Part shown: one piece after another, positions 45,050 through 55,543 of the stretch
How positions within the stretch are numbered: the stretch's first letter is position 1
How the letters are laid out: every line of letters begins with the position of its first letter
NCBI RefSeq assembly: GCF_029760955.1
Contig: NZ_CP121683.1
Coordinates: 85,550-149,549, forward strand
From: Streptomyces cathayae
GTDB lineage: Bacteria; Actinomycetota; Actinomycetes; Streptomycetales; Streptomycetaceae
Reading direction: 5' to 3'
Length of the DNA stretch: 64,000 bases
Position numbers and translations under genes: made by a program
Notes under the pieces: model-generated
The model's database searches: none
What the model saw: only the letters and a program-made list of their open reading frames with translations
Told to the model about the DNA's origin: nothing

Positions 45050-46300
45050 ATCTCACATTGTGGTTGTGACCTGGGGTTTCTTGGATTCCCTGGAGTGATC
45101 GGCCTCGTCCTCGACGGGTGGGACGGGGGCTGTCTCCCCGTGGAGCCCGCGGTGGTTGTGCCAGTCGGTCCACACCGGCGGTGGCGGCTCGATGGGGAGA
45201 GGGTCTTCCAGGGCCGCTGCGGCTTGAGCCGTTCGGTTTTGCACGGGCCGATCGTGCTCTTCCTCGGGGCGTTGTCGTACGCGTCGCCGGCAGATCCGGT
45301 CGGGGCCGCGATGCCGGCCGCATCCGGGTGTCCGGCGGCCGGACACCGGTGTATTGGCTGTCCGCATCGCTGTGGTGTGTCAACTCGCCGCGCACATATG
45401 GATATTCATCGCGGTCGCGCTGCCACAGCGCGGTCTTCAGAGTGTCCAGGACGAGCCGGGGCTCCTTCGGCGTCGCGGCGAGCCGGCCGGCGATCCGGCG
45501 GGAGAAGGTGTCGAGGGCAAAGGCGAGGTGGACCACTGCGGGCCAGGTGGCCGCGTGCGTGAGATCCCCGGCCCGGCAGCGATTCGGAGCGCCGGCGGCG
45601 AAGTCGCGGTCCACCCGGCCCGGTGCCCGCTCGGCCTGCTGGTCCGGCATCGTGGTGAGCACCCTCTTGCCGCGGACGGCGCCGGCGCTGCCCGGCTCGC
45701 GCAGCAGCCGCTCGGCGGTGCGCCGGGCCGCCTGATGACCCCGGCGGGTCGGCTCCCGCCAGATCTTCCGGGCGCCGTGGACACGGTGGTTGTCGGTGTG
45801 GACCTGGCGGATCAGCTTCTTGAGCTCCGTGTCCCGCACAGAACGGGCGGGCGGGGCGGCCGGGCGTTTCTTGTGGGCGCGGGAGGCGGACGGGGCGATC
45901 GTGCAGTCGTGTTCGGTGAGTGTCCTGCAGATCGGCTCGATGCCGCCGAAGCGGTCCCGGTGCTCCTCGAGGAACGCTGCGGGCGTGTGGGGGGCCGGTC
46001 GGGCTCGGCCGCGAAGGAACTCGCCGCGGCCTTGAGGATCTCGTTGGCCCGCTTCAGTTCGGCGTTCTCCTTCTTCAACGCCTTGAGCGGGCGGACTCCT
46101 CCGTCGTCGTCCCCGGACGCGGTCCTGCGTCGATCTCGTGCTGCTTCACCCGGTTCCGCAGCGTCTCGCGGGAGCCGGTGCCGAGCTTGTCCGTGACCGC
46201 CTGCAAGGCGGCCGTCTCGTGCGCGTGGTCGTCGCGCGCCTCGGCGACCATGCGCACCGCATGCGGCGGAGTTCAAGGGGGTGACGGGAAGGTCGTGCCA
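45050..46300 (-). pseudogene. Degenerate IS3-family element
   Basis: From the 5' side on the minus strand, OrfA pieces: VTDKLGTGSRETLRNRVKQH (HTH) and LKKENAELKRANEILKAAAS (zipper). OrfB pieces: ELKKLIRQVHTDNHRVHGAR, LAFALDTFSRRIAGRLA, ELTHHSDADSQYTG (the second Asp motif, normally HSDRGSQYT, damaged) and WHNHRGLHGETAPVPPVEDE near the end. Frameshifts occur throughout, the first catalytic Asp region reads RCRAGDLTHAATWP, and I find no inverted repeats. A dead relic of a third IS3 subtype. Confidence 0.7.
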
Positions 46301-46788
46301 TGACTCGATCCTTATGGCGAGCCGGGGCGGTTCACCGGCACGACACCACCCCACCCCAGGGGGCGCAGACGCCTCGGTGGGCGCTCCGGGCGCCGCCGAT
46401 CGGCAAAAGGGCTCTGGAGGCTGATCGGCGTGCGGGGGGCCGGGCAGCGCCGCCGTCCTCTTTCCCCTTCTCACGCCCCAGAACAGCGCCGGACTCGCCG
46501 CCTGCGCCGGAGTCATTCGTCGCCGCCCGGCCCGCTGACCAGCACCCATGCTGAGCCGTGGCACCGATCGGCACCGCCTCGGGCGTGCGCCCGGTCATCG
46601 GGCTCTGCCCACCTTGCGGGTCCCAAGTCCGCCGGGTGCGGTGCGCCGCGGGGCTCGCGGCGCGGCGGGGCCGAGCGGTGCCGAGGCTTTGGCCGATCCT
46701 CCAGCATTTTCGACTTATTGCCCCGGAACGCCATCCAAGTCCCGTCCTGAGACGTATCCCGTGTGGAGTAATTTTCAGGAGGAACGCA
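46301..46788. other. Region without a supportable gene
   Basis: Nothing recognisable is encoded between the degenerate IS3 and the histidine-rich peptide gene. The last 60 bp must contain its promoter; they are locally A/T-richer (GTGTGGAGTAATTTTCAGGA at 46760-46780). Confidence 0.4.
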
Positions 46789-46965
46789 ATGGCTATCTTC
46801 AGCAGTCTGATGCCTGCCCATCGCCGGGACCGCAACAACGACACGTCGCGCCGCGACGACTTCTCGGGGCACGGTCACGGGCACGACCACGGGCACGACC
46901 ACGGCGACCGCCACGGGCACGACCACGGCGACCGTCGCGGGCACGGCTACGGCTACGGCCACTAG
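46789..46965 (+). CDS. Small histidine-rich peptide (58 aa)
   Basis: The ATG at 46789 is preceded at ideal distance by a perfect AGGAGG (46777-46782), the best ribosome-binding site in this part of the window. The peptide begins MAIFSSLMPAHRRDRNNDTS, then consists of about 30 residues made almost only of His, Gly, Asp and Arg, as HGHDHGHDHGD-type repeats, ending in HGYGYGH. Such repeats bind Ni, Zn, Co or Cu. It ends 84 bp before an ABC exporter gene on the same strand. It could be a metal-storage peptide, an exported metallophore, or a precursor peptide. It has no signal peptide. Confidence 0.75.
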   Translation: MAIFSSLMPAHRRDRNNDTSRRDDFSGHGHGHDHGHDHGDRHGHDHGDRRGHGYGYGH

Positions 46966-47048
46966 TGACCACGCTACGGAGGCTGAGCGGACCGTAGATT
47001 GAAAGGCCCTGGTCCGCTCCGTCCGTCCCTCCACGAGGAACGCATGCC

Positions 47049-48887
47049 ATGGTGCATGTCCTGCGGCGTCTGCTGTCGGTGGGTGAGGCTTCCGATGTGG
47101 TGGCGGCCGCGCCCCCGGTGTCTTTGCGCGAGGTGTTCCGGCGGTTCTGGCCCTATACCCGCGGCGGCGGCGCTGGTTCGTTCCCGTCGTCCTGTTCAGC
47201 CTGATCGGCCCCGCCCTCGACGCCACGGAGATCTGGCTCTTCAAGACCGTGGTGGACGGTGTGCTCGTTCCCCGCGACATCGGACCGCTCCTGTGGATCG
47301 CACCGACCTATCTGGGGCTCGTCATCGGCTCCGGCATTCTGGGGTTCGCCGACGACGTGACGTCCACGTGGGTCAGCGAACGCTTCCTGCTGACGCTGCG
47401 CTCCGATGTGTTCCGGCACGTCCAGGGCCTGTCGCTCGGGTTCTTCGAACGCCGGCGGCTCGGGGACGTGCTGTCGCGGGTGACGGGCGATGTCGACACG
47501 GTCGAGACGTTCCTGCTCTCGGGAGTGGCGGACGCCCTCTACTACGTGATCCGCCTGGGTGTCTTCCTCGGTCTGCTGTTCTATCTGCAGTGGGATCTGA
47601 CCCTCCTCGCCCTCGTCATCGTGCCGCTGTTCTGGCGCGCCGCCCGGCACTTCGCGCGGCTGATCAAGGAGGCGTCCCGGGAGCGCAGGCGCCGCAGCGG
47701 TTCGATCAGCGCGATCGCCGAGGAGTCGCTGGGCAACGTCGCCCTGGTGCAGGCGTACAACCGGCAGAGGTGGGAGGAGCGCCGGTTCGAGCGTGAGAAC
47801 GTCGGCAGGTTCCGGGCCACGATGGCCTCGACGCGGATCCGCGCCGTCTACGGATCCGTCGTCGAGGTCATCGAGGTGTCCGGCGTCCTGGCGGTCATGA
47901 GCCTGGGCACCTGGAAGCTGGCCCAGGGGCAGCTCACGCTGGGCGGACTGCTGGTCTTCCTGGCGCTGATCGGCAACCTCTACAGTCCGGTCCGCGGTCT
48001 GTCCCACCTGGGCACCACCTTCTACGCGGCGTCCGCCTCGGCCGAACGGATCATCGAGCTGCTGGACCAGCGGCCGCAGGTCGCCGAGGCCGCCGGTGCC
48101 CGCCGGACCGGCCGTGCGCGAGGAGGTGGAGTTCGACGGCGTCTTCTTCCGCTATCCCGGCACGCCGTCCTGGGCGCTGTCGGACGTGTCGTTCCACGTG
48201 GCGGCCGGGGAGACGCTGGCGCTGGTCGGGGCCAGCGGGGCGCAAGTCGACGGTCGCGAAGCTGCAGCTGCGCTTCTACGATCCCGACCGGGGCGCGGTC
48301 CGCCTGGACGGGACAAACCTGCGGGACCTGCGCCTGTCCGACCTGCGGGAGAGCGTCGCGGTGGTCCTGCAGGAGACGCTCGTCTTCCACGGCACCGTGC
48401 GGGACAACATCGCCTACGGCGGCCGGAGGCGACGGAGGCGGACATCGTCGCGGCGGCGCGCGCCGCGGACGCGCACGAGTTCATCGAGCTGCTGCCCATG
48501 GGCTACGACACGATGGTCGGCCAGCGCGGCCGGACGCTCTCCGGCGGGCAGCGCCAGCGCCTGGCGATCGCCCGCGCGATGATCAGGGACGCGCCCGTGC
48601 TCCTCCTGGACGAACCGACCACCGGCCTCGATGTGCGGTCCGGCCGGCGGATCATGGACCCGCTGCGCCGGCTCATGGCCGGGCGGACGACCGTCGTCAT
48701 CTCCCACAACCTGCTGACCGTCCAGGACGCCACGCGCATCGTGGTTCTCGACCGGGGCAGGATCGTCGAGTGCGGCGCCCACGACGACCTGCTCGAGCGC
48801 GGCGGGACGTACGCCCGGCTGCACTGGCTGAACGCCCCGGCCGGGTCCCCGGCCGGGTCCCCGGCCCTGGGGACGGTGCTGCCGTGA
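47049..48887 (+). pseudogene. ABC exporter (fused permease and ATPase), four frameshifts
   Basis: The ATG at 47049 opens VHVLRRLLSVGEASDVV and RRFWPYTRG. Near 47165 it shifts to RRWFVPVVLFSLIGPALD and the type 1 exporter membrane domain, with about six hydrophobic segments and the coupling-helix region FFERRRLGDVLSRVTGDVDT. Near 48090 it shifts to [20 protein letters not shown], then near 48240 (in the Walker A, GASGA...KS), then [20 protein letters not shown] (Q loop), and near 48425 to [17 protein letters not shown] (signature) with LLLDEPTTGLDV (Walker B). Corrected, it is a complete half-transporter of about 610 aa. Its stop overlaps the kinase GTG (GTGA). Confidence 0.8.
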
Positions 48888-49800
48888 GTGTCCCGGCGGT
48901 GCGGGCCGCCCCGGTTCTGGCGCCCGGCACGAGACCGGTCCCGGGCTACGAGGTGCTGGCGCATCTGGCGCGCACCGGCTGGCTCGACGTCTACGACGTC
49001 TGGAGCCAGGAGCGGGACTGCCGCTGTGTGGTCAAGGCCGTGCGCCCCGACCGCCGGGAGCAGGAGCAGCTGGGCGAGCGGCTGCTGCGTGAGGGGCGGT
49101 GGCTGGGGGCCTTCACCCACCCGCACCTGGTCCGCGCGTACGAGACGTTCGAGTCGCCGGTGCCGCTCGTCGTGCTGGAGACGCTGACCGGCGAGACGCT
49201 GTCCCACCTCATCCACCGGTTGCGGCGCGGCCGTCCGCCGCCGACGTGGCGCTGCTCGGGGTGCAGCTGTGTTCCGCGATCCACTACCTCCACGGTCAGG
49301 GTCTGCTGCACCTGGACCTCAAGCCGTCGAACGTGGTGGTGGACCGCGGTCACGCCAAGGTGCTGGACCTGAGTACCGCGCGGCCGCCCGGGCCCGCGCC
49401 CGCGGGGGCGGGCACGTTCTGCTACCTCGCTCCCGAGCAGGCCCGCGGCGGGCCGCTGTCGGCAGCCGCGGACGTGTGGGGCGTCGGCATCACGTTGTAC
49501 GAGGTCGCCGCCGGCGACGTGCCGTTCGGCCGCGGGGATCGCCGCGGGGTTTCTCCCCGTGGGGAGGAAGGGGACGAGCCCTGCGACGGCAGCGTCACGG
49601 GCGGCCAGGACCGCTGGTATCCGCAGCTGGAGGAGGCCGCCCCGCCGGTCGGCTCGCGGCGGCGGCTGCCCGGGGGGCTCGCGGCGGCCATCGACGGCTG
49701 CCTTCGGACCGATCCGTCGTCCCGGCCCTCGGTCGCCGAACTGGCCGCCGCACTCGACGCGACGCTGCCCGGCCCGGGGCGCCGCGCCGCCCGCCCCTGA
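48884..49800 (+). CDS. Serine/threonine protein kinase
   Basis: Begins at GTG 48884 inside the exporter stop. Kinase motifs: CRCVVKAVRPD (VAIK-like Lys), FTHPHLVRAYE, LVVLETLTGETLSHLI. Near 49235 the frame shifts to LLGVQLCSAIHYLHGQGLLH, LDLKPSNVVV (catalytic loop with HLD for HRD), VLDLSTARPP (DLS in place of DFG) and FCYLAPEQARGGPLSAAADV (APE). It is about 305 aa with no transmembrane segment or PASTA domain. The altered HRD and DFG motifs keep the Asp residues, so activity is possible. Coupling to the exporter suggests a joint role. Confidence 0.8.
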
Positions 49801-49821
49801 GGACGGGGCGGGGCGCCGGTC

Positions 49822-50593
49822 TCACGCGCTTTGGCCGGTCTCGAAGCGGCCGGTGGCCAGGACGGTGCCGTCAAAGGCGGTCAGGCGGGCGCCGGCGAGT
49901 GCCGCGGGGTCGACCGGGGCCGCCGCGCCCCAGTCACCCCGTCCGTTGCTCAGGGTGAAGGTGCCCACGCGGATCGTGGTGCCGTCCGTGCGCTCCAGGA
50001 GGCAGACGACCTTGCCGCTGTACGGAGTGCCGGCGGCGGCGAGGTCGACGCTCATGTAGATCCAACCGGGTTTCCCCGGGTCTGCGGGGTGAGCGTAGAC
50101 GTCTCCGGCCGACGGCCCGGGGCCCGAGGCCGAGGTCAGCTCTCCCTCCCTCAAAGGCGTCTGGACCTTTACGGCAGGGGGGCTCGGGGCCGTGAGACTC
50201 TCGATGGCGGTGCCGGCCGCCCAGCCGGTGAACCCGAACGCGAAGGCGAACGCGGCCACGGCGGAGGCGGCCCGCAGCCGGATGCGGCGTGCGCGGCTGC
50301 GGACCGTCCCGTGCGTGAGGCCGGGCGCCCGCGGGCGGGGTCCCCCTCGTGCGCCGTCGCGTCCTGGGGCAGTCTGCGCACCACCCGGGTCTCGAACCCG
50401 AGCGGCGGCTCGCTGCCCGGCACCAGCCCGATCAGTCCGTCGCCACCAGGGTCATGTGCTCGATGCACTCCCGACACGCCGCGCACCGGTCCAGATGTGC
50501 GACCGCCACCGCCCGCTCACGGCCGGGCAGCACGCCCAGTGCCAGCTCGGCGCCGACCTCCCGCAGCTTCTCGCAGGTCACGTCACTGGCCAT
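49822..50593 (-). pseudogene. Zinc-finger anti-sigma factor, frameshifted
   Basis: The ATG at 50593 opens ASDVTCEKLREVGAELALGV and AVAHLDRCAACRECIEH, the H-x3-C-x2-C zinc anti-sigma motif. Near 50450 a shift leads to DGLIGLVPGSEPPLGFETRV. A later shift leads to a single membrane segment (AFAFAFGFTGWAAGTAI), then the extracytoplasmic RskA-type domain (KPGWIYMSVDLAAAGTPYSG, KVVCLLERTDGTTIRVGTFT) to a stop at 49822. The architecture is that of RskA-family anti-sigma factors. The gene overlaps the sigma gene by 11 bp. Confidence 0.75.
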
Positions 50594-51185
50594 GGTCCCC
50601 TCGATCCGGAGAGGCGAGTGTGGTCCGCAGCTTTCCCATCGCCGTCCTGATCCGCGTCTTGGCGGTGCCCAGCGGGATCTTCTCCCAGTCGGCGATCTGC
50701 TGGGCCGTCATTCCGTAGATGCCCGCCATCACCAGGGCACGACCCTGTTCCCGGGGCAGCCGCGCCGGCGGCCCGCAGCTGGGACGAGGCCTCGTCGGCC
50801 AGGGCCCACTGCTCGGGAGTCTCGGTCACGGCGTCGAGGAGCGTGTCGAGGTCCTCGGGTGCCACCGGCTCCGTCCGCCGCGCACGCACGGCGTCGACGG
50901 CGAGATTGTGCGCGATGGTCGTCAGCCAGGTCGTCACCGACCCGCGGCGCGGTCGTAGATCTGCGCATGACGCCACGCCCGCTCGAACGTCTGCTGGGCG
51001 ATGTCCTCGGCAAGCTGCCGATCTTTGGTGACGGCGACGGCGACACCGAAGACCGCGCGCTGAAACCTCCGTACGAAGGTGACCGCGAGTTCCGGATCAC
51101 CGGTGGCCAGCCCGGACAGCAGAGCCTCGTCCGAAAGACGGCCGACGGGAACCGGAAACTCGGCACACTCATATGTACGGTCCAC
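50583..51185 (-). pseudogene. ECF-type sigma-70 factor, frameshifted
   Basis: The best start is GTG 51185. Region 2 is TFVRRFQRAVFGVAVAVTKD and QLAEDIAQQTFERAWRHAQI. Near 50945 it shifts to GSVTTWLTTIAHNLAVDAVR and, near 50765, to LARLPREQGRALVMAGIYGM with TAQQIADWEKIPLGTAKTRI (region 4), to a stop at 50583 inside the anti-sigma start. The domain order and the overlapping anti-sigma gene identify a SigK/RskA-like pair. About 200 aa when joined. Confidence 0.78.
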
Positions 51186-51399
51186 CCCCCGCCGAGGGAT
51201 TGCCCGGCCGCCACGGAAGACCACATTCCCATTCTGCGCCGGTTTCTGCCGGTTGCACGCACTGCGCGCAGCGCGGTCAGTGGCCGTTCCGCGCCGGCCG
51301 CGGCACGTGATCCGCCAAGGTCTGGGAACCGGCCCGGAAACCGGCCCCCGCCACACCCCGGCACGCGGCAAAGACCCCCGCACCCCATTACGTGACAGC

Positions 51400-52480
51400 G
51401 CCGGTCGGGACGTTCGCCGGTGCGCTTGAGGCAACCGCGGCTCTGAGGGGTGAGGGCCGCACGCCAGGGACCGGGCGGGCGTGCAGCACCGGCCGGCCGT
51501 CCGCTCCGCCCGGCCGGTCCGGCACCTTCCTCAGGTGCTGGCGGGTGCGCCGGTCGTCGGCCACGGTCGCGCGCACCACCAGCGCACAGCCGCCGCCCTC
51601 GACGGCGGGCGCGCTCTCGGTGGTGATGCGTACGAGCCGGCTCTCGCGGGCGGGCGCGCCGTCGGGGCCGGTGTGCGCGCCCGTGGCGCACCGGGTGCAG
51701 GGGGATCTCGGCGGTGCGGCGAAAACGCCGGGCGTGCTCGCCGGCCGCCCGGGGATCGATCCGGGTGAGGAGGGGCGTCGGCGGCCGCGGCGAACGGCCG
51801 GCCCGGGTCGGTGGGCGCCCGGGCGCGGTCGCGCGCACCACCAGCGCACAGCCGCCGCCCTCGACGGCGGGCGCGATCTCGGTGGTGATGCGTACGAGCC
51901 GGCTCTCGCGGGCGGGCGCGCCGTCGGGGCCGGTGTGCGCGCCCGTGGCGCACCGGGTGCAGGGGATCTCGGCGGTGCGGCGAAAACGCCGGGCGTGCTC
52001 GCCGGCCGCCCGGGGATCGATCCGGGTGAGGAGGGGCGTCGGCGGCCGCGGCGAACGGCCGGCCCGGGTCGGTGGGCGCCCGGGCGCGGTCGGCGAGCAC
52101 GGTCCGGGGGCGGGCCGGCTCCGGTGAGGTGGTGGCGCACCGTCTGGCTGCCGGTACGGGCGGGCAGGGCGACGGGGCAGCAGGGCGACGGGGCGGCCCA
52201 AAGCCCTCAGCCGGTTCAGCGGGCGGCCCGGCGGTTGCTGCGTGCAGGGGGTCAGGGCGTGGATTTCGTCCACGATGACGGTCCGCCCGGACCGGGCGGC
52301 GAGGCGCGGCATGCTGAAGCGGGCCGGGAGGGCGGCCGTGAGGGCCTGGTCGATGGTGGCGAGGGTGGACCGGGCCGGCAGGGCGCGGTCCCAGCCGCGC
52401 GGCGGCCGTCCGGCACGGTCACCCGTTTTTCGGGCCGCGACACCATGTCGTCTGCGTCGTCTTCGGATCCGTCCGGGTGC
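51400..52480 (-). pseudogene. CRISPR-associated helicase Cas3, degraded internal fragment
   Basis: On the minus strand: STLATIDQALTAALPARFSM, RTVIVDEIHALTPCTQQ (DExH box; Cas3 proteins have VDEVHAYDPYMQ) and NRLRALGRPVALL, then after frameshifts LLTRIDPRAAGEHARRFRRT, ARESRLVRITTEIAPAVEGG and GCALVVRATVADDRRTRQHL, as in the helicase C-terminal half of Cas3. The N-terminal HD nuclease, Walker A and the C-terminal domain are not seen. A segment is duplicated in tandem (51565-52087). No other cas gene or CRISPR repeat array is in the window. Confidence 0.55.
51565..52087. repeat. 262-bp tandem duplication
   Basis: The segment 51565-51826 is repeated directly at 51827-52087. The copies are near-identical: one has a G5 run where the other has G4 (262 against 261 bp), and I noticed one substitution (GCGCGCTC against GCGCGATC). 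The unit lies inside the cas3 remnant, so the duplication happened after or during its decay, or it is an assembly artefact. Confidence 0.85.
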
Positions 52481-52521
52481 TCGGTCGCCCCGGGGCTCAC
52501 GCACGGTTCGGGGCGCGGTTG

Positions 52522-53079
52522 CTACAGGTCGAACTCCAGGTGCTCGATGTCCGTGAAGCGGACCTCCTCCAGGCTTCCGGCGCGGCGTCCGCCGTCCTGG
52601 AAGTACACCTCCTTGAGGGCTTCGGCGGCGATCTCCTGGAGTCGGGCGTCGCCGGCCCCGGCCTCCTGGGCCTCGAAGAGGCGGGCGGCGTAGCGCGGGG
52701 GCAGGGCGATGGTCAGGTGCCGGATGCGGTCCTGGTCCGTCGACCCGATCGGCGCGGTGTAGCCGAGGCGGGCGCGGGTGTCGATGACGATGCCGCCGGT
52801 GGTCGCCGCCTTCTGCCGGGCCTTCGCCCGGATCTGCGGCTGCCACCGCTTCTTCACCTCGCGCTCCAGGCGCGCGGCGAGCTCCGGACGGGGCTTTTTG
52901 ATCTGGTCCTTCACGTACCGCTCGACGGTGCGCTGGGAGATGCGCAGCATCTGGGCGACCGGCTTGGTGCCTCCCATCTGCTTGACCAGGTAGCGCATCT
53001 GCGCGGGCGCGCTCTTGGGAGCCGGGCGGGTGAACGCCTTGTGCACCGCGGCGTCCAGGCCGTCCCCGAACAGGCTCAT
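52522..53079 (-). CDS. tpg: Telomere terminal protein Tpg
   Basis: 185 aa, the standard Tpg length. It begins MSLFGDGLDAAVHKAFTRPA and has the HTH-containing core QMGGTKPVAQMLRISQRTVE, RYVKDQIKKPRPELAARLER, and the end RFTDIEHLEFDL, all characteristic of Streptomyces Tpg. Tpg is covalently attached to the 5' ends of linear replicons and primes end patching. It follows tap on the same strand with 12 bp between them, the canonical order. It is unbroken. Confidence 0.93.
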   Translation of the reverse strand: MSLFGDGLDAAVHKAFTRPAPKSAPAQMRYLVKQMGGTKPVAQMLRISQRTVERYVKDQIKKPRPELAARLEREVKKRWQPQIRAKARQKAATTGGIVIDTRARLGYTAPIGSTDQDRIRHLTIALPPRYAARLFEAQEAGAGDARLQEIAAEALKEVYFQDGGRRAGSLEEVRFTDIEHLEFDL

Positions 53080-53091
53080 CGTCGCTCTCTC

Positions 53092-55330
53092 CTACTCTCC
53101 GTTGTCGACGTCGGTGACGGTGCCGTCCTTGATGTAGCGGGCGAGGTTGAGCTCCGGCGCGTCGAACCGGTCGCGGATCTCCTCGCCCCACAGGACGGTC
53201 TGGGTGCCCTCGTGCTTGACCAGGCCGGGGTTGATGCCGAGCTTGAAGCCGCCGGGCAGCGGCTTGCCGTCCCGGTAGGGCAGGAAGTCCAGCGGGCTGG
53301 TGCCGTCGGTGGCGTAGACGACGCAGTCGGACAGGATCGCGACCGGGTAGTGGCCGGTGAACGCCGCGTGCTTGACGATCTTGCGGTGCAGGTTGATGCG
53401 GGTGCGGGAGATGACCGCCGCGCGGATGTCCGGCCGCCAGGTGGGGCGGGACAGCGCGCGCCACGGCTCGCCGGGCCGCCAGCCCTCGCCGCGCGGGCGC
53501 TCGCGGAGCTTGCCCAGGCCGCCCTTGACCGTGGCCTTGATCGCCGAGACGACGATCGCCAGCTGGGGGTCGCGCTGCTTGTGGCCGTCCATGGCCGCCA
53601 GGAAGTCGGCCGGGGAGAGGTCCGCGTGCACGCCGAGGTCGGCCATCGTGGCCAGGTAGGCGTCGCGCAGCCGCTGGTACCAGCCGTCCAGGTAGCGGCC
53701 GTTCTCGTACCGCACCCACGCCTCGATCGGGCGCACCTCGTAGCCCAGCTCCGCCGCGTAGGCGACGGTGGGTGTCGCATACCAGGCCGGGCCCTTGGGG
53801 CGCTCGCCCGTGGGCGTGAACGGGCTGGGCAGCAGGCCGGCGTCCAGCTCCGTCCACGTGTCCTTGCCGACCTTCACGCGGGACAGGTCGACGTGGGACA
53901 GGTCCACCAGCCAGCTGCCGGGCAGCTTCGGATCGAACACCGGGTGGGTGACGTGCGTCGGCGCGCCGAGGCCGACGTTCAGGCCGTTGGCGCGGCGGCG
54001 AAGGCCATGTTCACGTCGATGCCGACCAGGTGGCGGCGCAGGCATTCGGCATCGGTCATCGGGCGTGCCCAGTCGTAGGCCTCCTCGAAGAGCTTCTCCG
54101 CCGGGCCGCGCACGTGAAAGCGCGGCAGGTCCGCCAGGAGCGGGTGCCCGTCCGGGGCCTCGCACGGCGCCGGGTCGACCGGGTCCTTGCCCAGGCTGTT
54201 GGGGTGGTGCTCGGAGTGCCGCTTGCCGTCGGCGTCGGGCTCGGAGGCCCGGGTCGGCGGGTGCAGCGCGGTCATCAGCTCCAGGCCGGTGACGGCGGTG
54301 GAGCCGCGCGGCGTCATCACCTGCGACGCGTACACGCCCAGCACGTGGGCGAGGTCCGCCGGCGGCAGCTGTCCGGCCCCGCCCCAGTGGCGGGTGTCGA
54401 GCGCGTGCCAGGACGGGATGCACAGCTGGACGCAGGCCCGCTCCGAGCCTGCGCGGGGCGGTAGATCCGCGCCCACGGCCCGAACCCGCGCTTGGTGAGC
54501 TTCCAGTCGGCACGGGCCAGTTGCTTGATGACCTTATGGCCCTCGGGGATCCGCCCGGCGAGCCGCTCCTCATCGGTGAGGGCGGCGGCAGGCCGTAGCG
54601 CTCCAGGGCAGCCTCGGTGAGCACGAGCAGTGGGTCGGCGTCCTTGCCCGGCCCGGACAGCTTCGGCTGCCCGAGCCGTGCCTCCGTGAGCGTCCAGTCG
54701 ACCAGGGACGGGAGGGACCTGGCGGGCACGTTCAGGACCAGGCCGCCGGTGCAGTACGCCAGCACCTGCCCGTCCTCGACGTCGACGACCGCGAGCGGCC
54801 CGTTCTCGAAGCGCGCGTCGGCGCCGCCCGCCGGGGTGCCGGCCGGGGCCGTCTTCCGCGTGCCCGGGCGGCACGGCGTCGACGGCGGCCCGGTGGTGCG
54901 CGCCGGACGCGGCGCGGCCGCCGGAGCAGCGGCGACGAGGGCGGGGCTGGTCTGGGTGTTCTCGGTTGCGGTCATGTCCGCAGCGTCGGATGCCGGGCCT
55001 GTGGACAGAGTCTGCTCTCCGCCGGGGCGGGCGTCGCGGTGAACGCGGCGGCACGGCAGTGTCTTGGACGGGCGCGGCCGTGTCGACCGGGGCGGGGTAG
55101 AGCTCCGCGAGCTGCGTGAGCAGCCGCGCGTACGCCTCACGCTCCGGCGGGCGGGGCTCGGTCTTGCCGGACTCCCAGGCGCTCACCGTGGCACGGCGCA
55201 CCTTCAGCGCGGCGGCCACCTCGTCCAGTGTCAGGCCGTGCGCGGTACGCAGTCGCTTGCGCTCCTTCGCCGGCGGCAGCGGAGAGCGGGACGCGACCAG
55301 TGCGTCGACCGCGTCGAACAGCTCGGACAT
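53092..55330 (-). pseudogene. tap: Telomere-associated protein Tap, four frameshifts
   Basis: The ATG at 55330 (GGAGGTG upstream) opens MSELFDAVDALVASRSPLPP and an XRE-type HTH (RKRLRTAHGLTLDEVAAALK, VRRATVSAWESGKTEPRPPE). Shifts near 55060, 54585, 54460 and 53990 link it to LAVVDVEDGQVLAYCTGGLV, KVIKQLARADWKLTKRGFGP, WARIYRP, VLGVYASQVMTPRGSTAVTG, GWYQRLRDAYLATMADLGVH and RYIKDGTVTDVDNGE. The whole matches Tap, which recruits Tpg to the telomere 3' overhang. Corrected length is about 745 aa. A linear replicon needs a working tap unless another copy exists, which argues that the indels are not real. Confidence 0.88.
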
Positions 55331-55543
55331 GGAACACCTCCTGACCGGCACCCTACCCCGTGAACCGTAAGGATCGCGTACTTTCACCGTACGAACTGCG
55401 TACGGACTGCGATCGGCGGGTGACGTGACGTTTCAAGCGGTGTCCTGGGCCGACCTCGCGCAGCGAGGGTCGAGCGTGGCCGCCGAAGATCGGTGGCCAC
55501 TGGGGTTTCTCACCGAAGGTTGAGTGGAGTGGGGCACCGGAGA

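Noticed and set aside
50729..53857. A 1042-codon open minus-strand frame
   Set aside because: It crosses tpg in a different frame and only coincidentally covers the cas3 motifs; it is a GC-driven open frame, not a gene.
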